Both the position numbers and the translations under genes were made by a program. Source: UBA5336 sp964506685 (lineage in GTDB: Bacteria > Pseudomonadota > Alphaproteobacteria > Caulobacterales > Hyphomonadaceae). Taken from it: a stretch of DNA of 25,947 bases. Shown here in pieces: positions 8,899 to 16,190 of the stretch (positions are counted from its first letter, which is position 1; each line of letters begins with the position of its first letter). The stretch lies in the NCBI GenBank assembly GCA_964506685.1, contig CAZDMQ010000051.1, forward strand, positions 1 through 25,947, given 5' to 3'. The notes beneath the pieces were generated by a model, which searched no databases, was not told the origin of the DNA, and saw only the letters and a list, made by a program, of their open reading frames with translations.

Positions 8899-10194
8899 AT
8901 GTTATACTCTCTGGTGGAAATGAACCGTGCCGTGATGGCCCCTGTCCGGGCTGCAGCCCGGGCCAGCAAGGTCGGCCTGCACAACCCGCTCAACCCGATC
9001 GGCCGGACCAGTTACGGCAAGTCGCTGATCGCCATGGCGGATGTCTTCGAGAGCGCCACGCGCTTCTATGGCAAGCCGGACTGGAACCTCGACCGCACCC
9101 GAATCAACAGCGTCGATGTCGAGGTGCAGCCGGAAGTGAGCTGGGCCTCGCCCTGGTGCAACCTGATCCATTTCCGCCGCAATGCCGAGGACATGCAGAA
9201 GGCGCGCGGCAAGGATGCGCCGCGCCAGCCGCGGCTGATGATCGTGGCGCCGCTGTCGGGCCACTACGCCACGCTCCTGCGCGGCACTGTCGAGGCCTTC
9301 CTGCCGACCCATGAGGTCTTCATCACAGACTGGGCCGATGCCCGCATGGCCCCGGTCTGGCTCGGCCGCTTCGACCTCAGCGACTATATCGACTCCGTTC
9401 GCGACATGATCCGCCATGTCGGCAGCGGGGTGAACGTGATGGGTGTCTGCCAGCCGGGACCACCGGTCCTCGCTGCCATCGCGATGATGGCCGAGGAGGG
9501 CGACCCCAACCGGCCGGCCAGCATGATCTTCATGGGCTCGCCCATCGACGCCCGCCGCTCGCCGACCGTGCCGAACCTGCTTGCCGAGGAACGCAAGTTC
9601 GAATGGTTCGAGGAGAACATGATCTACACGGTGCCGGCCCCCTGGCCGGGGATGCTGCGCCGGGTCTATCCGGGCTTCGTGCAGCTCTCGAGCTTCATGA
9701 ACATGAACTGGTCGCGGCATGTCGATGCGCAATGGCGCTTCTTCAACCACCTGGTCGATGGCGATGGCGATGGCGTCGACAAGCATACCGGCTTCTATGA
9801 CGAGTATCTTTCTGTGCTCGACCTGACCGAGGAATTCTATCTCGAGACCATCCGCAAGGTATTCCAGGAACACCATCTCGCGCGTGGCATCTTCCGCCAT
9901 CGCGGCCGGCTTGTCCGGCCTGGCGAGATCCGGGACGTGGCCCTGATGACGGTGGAAGGCGAGAAGGACGATATTTCCGGCATCGGACAGACTCAGGCGG
10001 CCCACGACCTTTGCGACAACCTGCCGGCCGACATGCAGACGGACTATATCCAGCCCGGCGTCGGCCATTACGGTGTGTTCAACGGTTCGCGGTTCCGCAC
10101 GGAAATCGTGCCGCGGGTGAACGAGTTCATCAACCGCTTCGTCGATCGCGACCGCGAGGAAGAGGCCGCCGTCCGCCTGAAGCAGGCAAGCTGA
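8899..10194 (+). CDS. phaZ: Intracellular polyhydroxyalkanoate depolymerase
   Basis: PhaZ breaks down stored polyhydroxybutyrate granules to 3-hydroxybutyrate oligomers. The 431-residue product starts with the family-typical MLYSLVEMNRAVMAP; GGGGA lies about 8 bases upstream, and a longer open frame from 8800 is rejected. The alpha/beta-hydrolase nucleophile is a cysteine, Cys184 in GVCQPG, as in the Ralstonia-type intracellular enzymes. Asp357 or Asp358 (EGEKDDISG) and His390 (GVGHYGVFNG) complete the triad. The PHB_depo_C region covers about residues 215-415. The last 46 codons and the stop are duplicated exactly at 12519-12662. This copy is intact and is followed by a hairpin at 10214. Confidence 0.95.
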   Translation: MLYSLVEMNRAVMAPVRAAARASKVGLHNPLNPIGRTSYGKSLIAMADVFESATRFYGKPDWNLDRTRINSVDVEVQPEVSWASPWCNLIHFRRNAEDMQKARGKDAPRQPRLMIVAPLSGHYATLLRGTVEAFLPTHEVFITDWADARMAPVWLGRFDLSDYIDSVRDMIRHVGSGVNVMGVCQPGPPVLAAIAMMAEEGDPNRPASMIFMGSPIDARRSPTVPNLLAEERKFEWFEENMIYTVPAPWPGMLRRVYPGFVQLSSFMNMNWSRHVDAQWRFFNHLVDGDGDGVDKHTGFYDEYLSVLDLTEEFYLETIRKVFQEHHLARGIFRHRGRLVRPGEIRDVALMTVEGEKDDISGIGQTQAAHDLCDNLPADMQTDYIQPGVGHYGVFNGSRFRTEIVPRVNEFINRFVDRDREEEAAVRLKQAS

Positions 10195-10197
10195 CGC
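10054..10197 (+). repeat. 144-bp exact direct repeat, copy 1 (phaZ 3' end)
   Basis: Bases 10054-10197 cover phaZ from codon 386 (Pro) through the stop plus three bases. They recur base for base at 12519-12662 in the same orientation (offset 2465). I compared both copies along their full length and saw no mismatch. The flanks diverge at once: left neighbours are g versus t, right neighbours t versus g. The copies bracket 2321 bases carrying the methyltransferase and GlxA-type regulator. Confidence 0.95.
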
Positions 10198-10213
10198 TTC
10201 CGCGCAGAAGGGA

Positions 10214-10244
10214 CCGTCCCGGACGGCCCATCGGTCCGGGACGG
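10214..10244. terminator. Bidirectional hairpin between phaZ and the methyltransferase gene
   Basis: An 11-bp perfect stem (CCGTCCCGGAC at 10214-10224 with GTCCGGGACGG at 10234-10244) encloses a 9-base loop. It sits 20 bases after the phaZ stop and 18 bases from the convergent methyltransferase stop, where a shared terminator is expected. There is no T-run, so intrinsic termination may be weak. It lies just outside the duplicated 144 bp, inside the intervening segment. Confidence 0.6.
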
Positions 10245-10261
10245 CCCTCGTCCAATCGCCT

Positions 10262-11323
10262 CTATGGGCGCACTTCCAGGACCATGTTGGTCGGTGTTTC
10301 CGCCGCCCGGCGAACGCGGGTGAAGCCGGCTTCATTCAGGACTTCTGTCAGTCGCTTCTGGCCTGCCTGAGTTCCGAGCCCAAGCCCCACTTCCTGCGCC
10401 AGGGATGTTGGCGTGCAGAGCACCGTCGAGAAGGCATAGTATACCGCACCGAGCGGATGCAGGTTTTCCGCCACAGTGTCACCCGCCATGGGTTCGACCA
10501 TCATGAAGGTTCCATCGCGCTTCAGGATCTTGTTGATGTGCGTCGCCGCACCCACCGGGTCGCCCATGTCGTGCAGGGCATCGAAAATGAACGCTACATC
10601 ATAGCCGTCGCCTGGTACGTCCTTGGCCGTCGTGACGTGGAATTCGGCATTGGTGACGCCCGCATCAGCCGCCTTCTGGCGGGCATGTTCCACCGAGGGG
10701 GCATGGAAGTCGAAGCCGTGAAAGGTCGAGTTGGGAAAGGCCTTCGCCATCAGGATGGTCGATGAGCCATGGCCACAGGCGATGTCGGCCACCTTCGCGC
10801 CGGCCTCGAGCTTCTCCTTGACGCCATCGAGAGCAGGGATCCAGTTCTCCAGCAGATTGGCCTCATAGCCTGGCCGGAAGAACCTGTCGGTGCCGCAGAA
10901 GGTACAGACCGAATGATCGCCCCAGGGACGACCCTTGCCGGACTGGAAGGTCTCCAGTGCATCGGCATGCCGTTCGAACTGGCCGACCACCGACTGGAAG
11001 AAGCCCTGCATACACGCCGGATGCCCTTCCCTTGCGAACACGACGGCCTGTTCCGGGCTGAGCGAAAACAGGTCGCCATCCGGATCATGGGTCACGTATC
11101 CATTGGCCGCGTTCGAGGCCAGCCACTCATGGACATATTTTTCGTTCATGCCGAGCGTGTCGGCGAGCGCCCCGGCGGTGCAGGGGCCCGCCTTTTCCAG
11201 CGCTGCATAAACCCCGGCCTGGTCGCCCAGATAGGCCAGGAACAGGCCCATGGCGCCGGCGACGTCCCCAACGACCTTGCCGGCAAGTTCCTCGACAGCT
11301 TCCATGTTCACTTGATCTGACAT
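10262..11323 (-). CDS. Class I SAM-dependent methyltransferase with N-terminal winged-helix domain
   Basis: The product is 353 residues from the ATG at 11323, which has a strong GGAGG 5 bases upstream. An N-terminal winged-helix region (about 20-95, with ALADTLGMNEKYVHEWL) resembles the Rv2258c-type N-terminal domain. A Rossmann methyltransferase domain follows: motif I VADIACGHGSST (178-189), the acidic loop HGFDFHAP, motif IV-like AFIFDALHDMGDP (244-256) and the motif VI-like GTFMMVEPMAG (271-281). The substrate is unknown; small molecules are typical for this subgroup. It lies downstream of the GlxA-type regulator on the same strand. The pair is enclosed by the phaZ repeats, and several stretches here look less GC-rich than the surroundings, hinting at acquisition from elsewhere. 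Confidence 0.87.
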   Translation of the reverse strand: MSDQVNMEAVEELAGKVVGDVAGAMGLFLAYLGDQAGVYAALEKAGPCTAGALADTLGMNEKYVHEWLASNAANGYVTHDPDGDLFSLSPEQAVVFAREGHPACMQGFFQSVVGQFERHADALETFQSGKGRPWGDHSVCTFCGTDRFFRPGYEANLLENWIPALDGVKEKLEAGAKVADIACGHGSSTILMAKAFPNSTFHGFDFHAPSVEHARQKAADAGVTNAEFHVTTAKDVPGDGYDVAFIFDALHDMGDPVGAATHINKILKRDGTFMMVEPMAGDTVAENLHPLGAVYYAFSTVLCTPTSLAQEVGLGLGTQAGQKRLTEVLNEAGFTRVRRAAETPTNMVLEVRP

Positions 11324-11394
11324 CGCGTCCTCCACATTTCCATGGAGCGCATTGTGCGGGACTGATCCGGTAGTGAAAGAGGCATTCAGGACAA

Positions 11395-11412
11395 AGACAG
11401 GGGATTCTGTCT
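11395..11412 (-). terminator. Small hairpin overlapping the regulator stop codon
   Basis: AGACAG at 11395-11400 pairs with CTGTCT at 11407-11412 around a 6-base loop. On the minus strand the hairpin begins inside the TAG stop of the GlxA-type gene and is followed by TTTGTCC. It is short and AT-poor downstream, so it may be a weak terminator or chance. If real, it partly separates the regulator from the methyltransferase gene. Confidence 0.3.
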
Positions 11413-12451
11413 ATTTCAACGCGCGCGCCACCGGAGGCAATTTGAACCGCTTTCGATAAGCGCCCGGGGTAATTCCCACCTCACGCTGAAAAAGGTGGGA
11501 AAAATGACTGATGTCCCTGTAGCCGACGGACAGGGCGATCTCCGACACCGGCCGGCGCGTGGCTTCCAGCATTTCCCGGGCTCGCTCCACGCGCACGGCC
11601 TGAGTATAGGCAAGCGGTGTCTGGCCGGTCGCGTCCTTGAAACGGCGAACAAAGGTGCGGTCCACGAGGTTTGCGCGCTCGGCCATTTTCTGAACCGGGT
11701 CGTCGACATCCATGTTTTCGGAGAACCACGCCTGCGCATCGCGCACGACGGAATCGGTGGTGCACAGGCGCGTCAGGAGCCGAGCATAAACGTCCCGTTC
11801 GTCACCTGCCCAGAATTTACCGCTGGTGCGGGCAAAGGCATGGGCCACAGCACGCCCCGCCAGGCGCTGGACGAGGTAAATCACAAGATCGCTATGGTAT
11901 GTTCCCGTCCCGCCCATGATGATCCGGCCAGCATCGCCCGTCACGACGAGCGGCCGGCGGGCATCGAGATCAACCTCGGGAAAGAGTCTCGAAAAATGCT
12001 CCGCCGCGGCCCAGTGGGTGGTCGCCGGCAAGCCCGCCAGCAAGCCAGCCTCGGCCAGCAGGAACGATCCCGTACAGAGCGAGACCAGCATCGCCCCGTC
12101 GGCATAACGCTTGCGCACCCAGTCGCGCAGGCTTTCGCTGAAGGCGCCGCCCGGTTCTTCAAAGCGCTTATACCAGACCGGATCGGGGACCAGGGCAGGA
12201 ACAAAAGTCACGTCGCAGGTGGTGACCTCGTCCAGCGTCTTCTGAGGCGGGATCGGTACCCCGCCAGCCCCCGGAACCGGGTCCATCGTCTCGGCGAGCA
12301 AGCGAACTGAGAACACCCGCTCGGCCCGATCCGACCCGCCAAACTTTGCGTCCAGGACACCCACGGACATGAGGTCATCATGGGCGCAATAAACTGATGC
12401 GCCACTTGCCGCCGGCGGCAACACGATCGAAACATAAAATGGACGGGCCAA
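11411..12451 (-). CDS. GlxA-family transcriptional regulator (DJ-1/PfpI-like domain + AraC HTH)
   Basis: This 346-residue protein has an N-terminal glutamine-amidotransferase-like DJ-1/PfpI domain (about 5-195) with Cys126 at the nucleophile elbow (LVSLCTGSFLLAEAGLL) and GGTGTYHSDLV. A C-terminal AraC/XylS DNA-binding region follows (about 238-338: MAERANLVDRTFVRRFK and SEIALSVGYRDISHFSHLFQRE). These regulators sense small metabolites and usually control neighbouring catabolic or detoxification genes. The frame starts at a TTG (12451), which is plausible but not certain. Its target may be the methyltransferase downstream or the truncated divergent gene at 12493, only 41 bases away. The gene lies inside the segment bracketed by the phaZ repeats. 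Confidence 0.88.
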   Translation of the reverse strand: MARPFYVSIVLPPAASGASVYCAHDDLMSVGVLDAKFGGSDRAERVFSVRLLAETMDPVPGAGGVPIPPQKTLDEVTTCDVTFVPALVPDPVWYKRFEEPGGAFSESLRDWVRKRYADGAMLVSLCTGSFLLAEAGLLAGLPATTHWAAAEHFSRLFPEVDLDARRPLVVTGDAGRIIMGGTGTYHSDLVIYLVQRLAGRAVAHAFARTSGKFWAGDERDVYARLLTRLCTTDSVVRDAQAWFSENMDVDDPVQKMAERANLVDRTFVRRFKDATGQTPLAYTQAVRVERAREMLEATRRPVSEIALSVGYRDISHFSHLFQREVGITPGAYRKRFKLPPVARALK

Positions 12452-12492
12452 CCGACAACACTCTGCGACGACTGATAAGGAGAGATTGTCAC

Positions 12493-12585
12493 ATGCTTGC
12501 CATTGTGGCCAGTCTCCTCCCGGCGTCGGCCATTACGGTGTGTTCAACGGTTCGCGGTTCCGCACGGAAATCGTGCCGCGGGTGA
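12493..12585 (+). pseudogene. Truncated 5' end of a divergent gene, fused out of frame to the phaZ tail
   Basis: A strong ribosome site (AAGGAGAG at 12477-12484) stands 8 bases before an ATG at 12493. The frame reads MLAIVASL, then crosses the repeat junction at 12519 and continues in the wrong frame of the phaZ tail to a TGA at 12583, giving 30 residues. MLAIVASL resembles the first strand of antibiotic-biosynthesis-monooxygenase (ABM/YgiN-like) proteins, which often start M-(L/I)-x-V-V-A-T-L; this assignment rests on eight residues and is tentative. The layout (divergent from a GlxA-type regulator, good ribosome site, sudden loss of coding sense at a recombination junction) indicates a gene cut off after about eight codons. 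Confidence 0.55.
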
Positions 12586-12662
12586 ACGAGTTCATCAACC
12601 GCTTCGTCGATCGCGACCGCGAGGAAGAGGCCGCCGTCCGCCTGAAGCAGGCAAGCTGACGC
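12519..12662 (+). pseudogene. phaZ 3' fragment, repeat copy 2
   Basis: This is an exact 144-bp copy of the phaZ 3' end (see 10054-10197). It encodes the last 46 residues, including the region of catalytic His390, and the stop. It has no start, no preceding phaZ sequence and no upstream coding in its frame, so it cannot make an enzyme. The convergent membrane-protein gene ends 14 bases after it. Complete identity suggests a young duplication or ongoing gene conversion. Confidence 0.93.
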
Positions 12663-12675
12663 GCCTCTGCCGGCC

Positions 12676-13131
12676 TCAGCGCAGGATGCCAGCTCTCGAC
12701 TGGCGTATTGCAAAGCTGAGCAGGAACACGCCGATCGCGACGATGGCTCCGGGGAAGATCGCCGCGCCGATGCCCTGTCTCGCCAGATCGCCCATCAGCA
12801 CAAGCTGGTGGAAGAACGACACCAGCATGGCCAGCAGGGACAGCCCGAACAGCGGCACAGCCCATGTCCGCCGCAACAGCAGGGCGAGCGAAGCCAGCAC
12901 GCTCGACCAGACCGCCAGCGCCCACGCACCGACGGCCCAGGACGACATGGCAAGATAGGCCTCGACCTGCTCCTCGGCCAGCATCTGCTCGAGATAGTCC
13001 CGCCCGCCGAACTGGGTCATGAGGTAATCATAAGCGCCAAAGGCGTTCCAGGCGACTGCCAGGACGGCAATCAGCCAGAAGCTCCAGTGGGGCCTGGTGC
13101 GTCCGTCCGGGTGGTCATCGATGCGTGTCAT
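12676..13131 (-). CDS. Small four-helix membrane protein (hypothetical)
   Basis: A 151-residue integral membrane protein with four predicted helices (about 17-36, 60-85, 90-110 and 121-142). It has the recurring layout WNAFGAYDYLMTQ ... SWAVGAWALAVWSSVLASLALLLRR ... WAVPLFGLSLLAML. Proteins with this pattern are common in Proteobacteria and are often labelled 'sugar transporter' in databases, without evidence. I assign no function. It starts 11 bases after the stop of the oxidoreductase gene on the same strand, so the two are probably co-transcribed. Confidence 0.8.
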   Translation of the reverse strand: MTRIDDHPDGRTRPHWSFWLIAVLAVAWNAFGAYDYLMTQFGGRDYLEQMLAEEQVEAYLAMSSWAVGAWALAVWSSVLASLALLLRRTWAVPLFGLSLLAMLVSFFHQLVLMGDLARQGIGAAIFPGAIVAIGVFLLSFAIRQSRAGILR

Positions 13132-13142
13132 GCCGCCCTCCT

Positions 13143-14162
13143 TCAGGGTTCGTCACTGACGCGGACGACGAGCTTGCCGAGGTTCTTGCCAGTGAACAGG
13201 CGCTCGAGGCTGGCCGGCGCGTGTTCGAGCCCCTCGACGACATCGGTCTCGAACCTTATGCGGCCCTCCAGCAGCCAGCCGGCCATGGCCTGGATGCCTT
13301 CGGGGAAGCGGTCGAGATAGTCGATCACGATGAAGCCCTTGAGCAGGGTCCGCCGCATCAGCAGGTTGGCGAAATTGTAGGGGCCGGGGACCGGCTCGGT
13401 GGCATTGTAGGTGGAGATCAACCCGCAAAGCGGCATGCGCGAGAAATCATTGAGCCGCGCGATCACGGCATCCATGATCGGCCCGCCGACATTCTCGAAA
13501 TTGATATCGATGCCATCAGGACAGTGCCGGTCGAGGGCGGCGCCGACATCCTCGGTCCGGTAGTTGATGGCGGCGTCGAAGCCGGCCTCCTGCGTCAGCC
13601 AGCGGCACTTGTCGTCCGAGCCGGCAATGCCGACCGCCCGGCAGCCCTGAATCTTCGCGATCTGGCCGACCATGGAGCCGACCGCCCCGGCGGCCGCAGA
13701 CACCACGACGGTCTCGCCCGCTTTCGGCTTGCCGATGTCCATCAGGCCGAAATAGGCCGTCATGCCGGTGGCCCCGAGCGGCCCCATATAGGCGGTCAGC
13801 GGCACGCCGGGCAGTTGCGGCAGGGCCGACAGCGCCTGGCCCCGAAGCGTGTTGTACAGCGACCATTCGGCGAGGCCGGTATTGACGATCGCGCCCGGTT
13901 CGAGGCCGGCAAAGCGGCTCTCGGTGACCACGCCGACGCCGCCGCCGCGCATGCCCGACCCGATCTCGACCGGCGGCATGTAGGCATCCATGTCCGACAT
14001 CCAGATCCGGTTGGTCGGATCGAGGGACAGATAGATCGTCCTGACCCGGACCTGGCCGTCCTCCAGCGGGGCCAGCGGGCGCTCCTGCAACTCAAGGTCC
14101 CCCTCGGCCACATCGCCGACGGGACGCCGCTTCAGCACCCAGACCCGGTTCATCTCCGTCAT
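13143..14162 (-). CDS. NADP-dependent medium-chain oxidoreductase (zinc-free MDR, CurA/leukotriene-B4-dehydrogenase-like)
   Basis: The product is 339 residues from the ATG at 14162, which has GGAGGAG 8 bases upstream. The N-terminal GroES-like domain shows YLSLDPTNRIWMSDMDAYMPPVEIG and GSGMRGGGVGVV. A Rossmann domain follows with AAAGAVGSMVGQIAKIQGC and VGIAGSDDKC. No zinc-ligand cysteine or histidine pattern is present, which fits the double-bond reductase branch (alkenal/one reductases, CurA, YncB). Such enzymes reduce alpha,beta-unsaturated carbonyls with NADPH. The precise substrate cannot be told. It is the first gene of a probable two-gene operon with the membrane protein. Confidence 0.9.
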   Translation of the reverse strand: MTEMNRVWVLKRRPVGDVAEGDLELQERPLAPLEDGQVRVRTIYLSLDPTNRIWMSDMDAYMPPVEIGSGMRGGGVGVVTESRFAGLEPGAIVNTGLAEWSLYNTLRGQALSALPQLPGVPLTAYMGPLGATGMTAYFGLMDIGKPKAGETVVVSAAAGAVGSMVGQIAKIQGCRAVGIAGSDDKCRWLTQEAGFDAAINYRTEDVGAALDRHCPDGIDINFENVGGPIMDAVIARLNDFSRMPLCGLISTYNATEPVPGPYNFANLLMRRTLLKGFIVIDYLDRFPEGIQAMAGWLLEGRIRFETDVVEGLEHAPASLERLFTGKNLGKLVVRVSDEP

Positions 14163-14231
14163 TGCCCGTCTCCTCCTGGCTTTTGCCGGAAGCATGCCGC
14201 GCCGGGGCGGAAATGGCCAGAGGCGGGCGAT

Positions 14232-14765
14232 TTATCCCTGGAGCGCAGCCTCCGCGGCAAGAACGCGGGAGATGGCGTTCACCACCGCGCCGATGCGCAG
14301 GCTCGCCTGGATCTGTTCGGTGGTCAGGCCATGTTTCCGCAGTTCGGCTTCATGCGCATCGAGGCACATGCCGCAGCCATTCACCGCCGAAACCGCCATG
14401 GAGAAGAGCTCGAAATCGGCTTTTTCGATGCCCGGTGCGCCGATGACGTTCATCCGCAGCTTCGCCGGCAGCGTGGTGTAGGTCGTATTGCTGAGCAGGT
14501 GGGTTGCCCGATAATAGACATTGTTCATGCCCATGATGGCCGCTGCGGCCCGGGCCGCCCTGGCCGCGTCCGGGCTGAGCTTGTCCTCGGTTTCCGCTTC
14601 GATGGCACGGACCACATCCGGCTGGCCCACCGCATGGGCGCAGGCGAGAAGGCAGCCATACTTCTGCTGGTCGGACAGTAGGGTCTCGTTCGCCAGCGAG
14701 CCGATGTTGAGCTTCAGGTCCTTGGCATAGTCGGGCAGCGTGGATTTCAGGGTGTCAATCGACAT
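14232..14765 (-). CDS. ahpD: Alkyl hydroperoxide reductase AhpD (carboxymuconolactone decarboxylase fold)
   Basis: This 177-residue protein has the length of Mycobacterium tuberculosis AhpD and the same active-site layout shifted by one: Cys131 and Cys134 (NGCGMCLDAHE), His138 and Glu119. AhpD re-reduces AhpC and has weak peroxidase activity itself. GGAGA lies about 6 bases before the ATG. It follows ahpC on the same strand after a strong hairpin (14785-14816), so expression probably depends on read-through from the ahpC promoter. Confidence 0.95.
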   Translation of the reverse strand: MSIDTLKSTLPDYAKDLKLNIGSLANETLLSDQQKYGCLLACAHAVGQPDVVRAIEAETEDKLSPDAARAARAAAAIMGMNNVYYRATHLLSNTTYTTLPAKLRMNVIGAPGIEKADFELFSMAVSAVNGCGMCLDAHEAELRKHGLTTEQIQASLRIGAVVNAISRVLAAEAALQG

Positions 14766-14784
14766 GTTCGGTCTCCAGTGACGG

Positions 14785-14816
14785 AAAACGCCCCTCCCCG
14801 AGCCGGGAAGGGGCGT
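14785..14816 (-). terminator. Intrinsic terminator/attenuator between ahpC and ahpD
   Basis: On the minus strand ACGCCCCTTCCC pairs with GGGAGGGGCGT (one bulged T) around a 6-base loop and runs straight into TTTTCC. This is a good Rho-independent terminator placed after the ahpC stop and 20 bases before the ahpD start. It likely lowers ahpD expression relative to ahpC rather than isolating the genes. Confidence 0.75.
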
Positions 14817-14836
14817 CATTCAGGGTAACGGGCCGG

Positions 14837-15400
14837 CTATTCGGCGGCGATATTGAGCACGTCGCCACCGACCGGACGGTTGCAGGGGCACAGCTCGTCG
14901 GTCTGCAGGCCGTCGAGCACGCGCAGGGTATCCTGCGGGTTCCGGCCGACATTCAGGTTGTTGACATAGACGTGCTGGATGACGTTGTGCGGGTCGACGA
15001 GGAAGGTGGCGCGATAGGCCACGCCTTCTTCGCGGTCACGGACACCGAGGCCATCGACCAGCGAGCCGTTGGTGTCGGCGAACTGCCAGATCGGCAATTC
15101 GGCGAGGTCCTGGTGATCGCGGCGCCAGGCCAGCTTGGTGAATTCGTTATCGGTCGAACCGCCCAGCACCACCGCATCGCGATCCTCGAAATCACCGGCA
15201 AGGCGGGCAAATTCGGCAATCTCGGTCGGGCAAACGAAGGTGAAGTCCTTCGGGTAGAAGAAGATCACCTTCCACTTGCCGGGAAAGCTGTCCTGGGTGA
15301 TCGGCTCGAAAGCGCTCTCGCCAGCCTGTTCGTGGTGCATGAATTTCGGCTTCACGCCGGTAATCCTGAAGTCGGGAAGTTTATCGCCAATGCCGAGCAT
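14837..15400 (-). CDS. ahpC: Peroxiredoxin AhpC (AhpD-dependent type)
   Basis: This 187-residue 2-Cys peroxiredoxin reduces H2O2, organic peroxides and peroxynitrite. The peroxidatic Cys57 is in FVCPTE, and the C-terminal CPC pair (Cys171, Cys173) is typical of the mycobacterial-type AhpC that uses AhpD rather than AhpF; ahpD is indeed next. The ATG at 15400 is chosen because GGAG stands 9 bases upstream and the family starts MLGIGDKLP. An ATG at 15415 in frame lacks a ribosome site. An OxyR-like palindrome lies about 115 bases upstream. Confidence 0.96.
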   Translation of the reverse strand: MLGIGDKLPDFRITGVKPKFMHHEQAGESAFEPITQDSFPGKWKVIFFYPKDFTFVCPTEIAEFARLAGDFEDRDAVVLGGSTDNEFTKLAWRRDHQDLAELPIWQFADTNGSLVDGLGVRDREEGVAYRATFLVDPHNVIQHVYVNNLNVGRNPQDTLRVLDGLQTDELCPCNRPVGGDVLNIAAE

Positions 15401-15513
15401 CTGGGAGGTCTCCATTCGTGATCTGCAACAGTAGCAACAGTGCGGGCGTTGCCACGGGCTGCGATATGGCGCGTTCGCAGCTATCCGGCAAATTGATCCT
15501 GCAATGGTGGCCT

Positions 15514-15528
15514 ATAGACCTGGTCTAT
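15514..15528. promoter_or_regulatory. OxyR-like operator upstream of ahpC
   Basis: ATAG-N7-CTAT occurs here as a perfect 15-base palindrome (ATAGACC T GGTCTAT), matching the core OxyR half-operator. It is the most AT-rich patch between ahpC and the DUF3617 gene and sits upstream of ahpC. I see only one good half-operator; the neighbouring positions for the second dimer match poorly. Control by OxyR is inferred, and no oxyR gene is in the window. Confidence 0.6.
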
Positions 15529-15569
15529 GTTCGCAATTGCGGAAACCCGCGGCCGGGGCCCGGTTCCGG

Positions 15570-16031
15570 TCACTCGCCGGCCGAACAGTCCCCGATCCAG
15601 TGGCTGCGGATGATCACGTTCGAGGTCATCGCCACGCCATTCTCATGGCTGCCGGACAGGGTGATGGCGCCGTCGAGCCGGGAACCATCCGCATTTGCGG
15701 TGATCTTCATGGTGCCGTCCATCACGATGCCGGCACGGTTGCAGGCGAGATCAAAGGACAGCACGCGTCCCTGCCGGTCGATGCCGGACAGCGTGCAGCC
15801 TTCCTGCACGAGCTCGGCCGGATCGATGACGGCGTCGGCCGGTGACAGGCACTCGCCGGCGACCGAGCTTTCCACCGGCATGGTGCTGACCTCGCCATTC
15901 ACCGACAGCGTCGTCTTGACCGAGGTGTCGCGCTGCCACTGGCCGGGCTTGATCCGCATCATGTCGGCCGAGGCCGGAAGGGCGAACAGCACCGCGAGCG
16001 CGGCAGCGAGGGTCAGGGGGGAACGGCGCAT
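15570..16031 (-). CDS. DUF3617 family periplasmic protein
   Basis: This 153-residue protein has a clear signal peptide (MRRSPLTLAAALAVLFALPASA, residues 1-22). The mature part opens with IKPGQWQ, a hallmark of DUF3617, and contains four cysteines likely to form disulphides (in GECLSP, EGCTLS, DLACNR and IGDCSAGE). The start at 16031 is supported by GGAG 8 bases upstream; an ATG at 16055 would spoil the signal peptide. DUF3617 has no known function. It is separated from the upstream symporter by 160 bases in which I see no gene. Confidence 0.85.
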   Translation of the reverse strand: MRRSPLTLAAALAVLFALPASADMMRIKPGQWQRDTSVKTTLSVNGEVSTMPVESSVAGECLSPADAVIDPAELVQEGCTLSGIDRQGRVLSFDLACNRAGIVMDGTMKITANADGSRLDGAITLSGSHENGVAMTSNVIIRSHWIGDCSAGE

Positions 16032-16190
16032 GGGGCAGGCTCCGGACGTCGGCATGGAATGCCCTATTCATAGGTTGCGCCGCGAGCCTCTACCAGCGCC
16101 CCGGTGCAGACGGGCCGATTAAGCTTTGGCAAGGCCGCAGACGGTCCCGAGCGAATGGGGAGCGCCGGCCGTGCCGGGGTAAATTCCGTC

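Noticed and set aside
12497..12958. 153-codon plus-strand frame across phaZ copy 2 and the membrane-protein gene
   Set aside because: It reads the phaZ tail in a wrong frame and then runs antisense to the four-helix membrane protein. Its similarity to a frame at 10011 only reflects the 144-bp DNA repeat.
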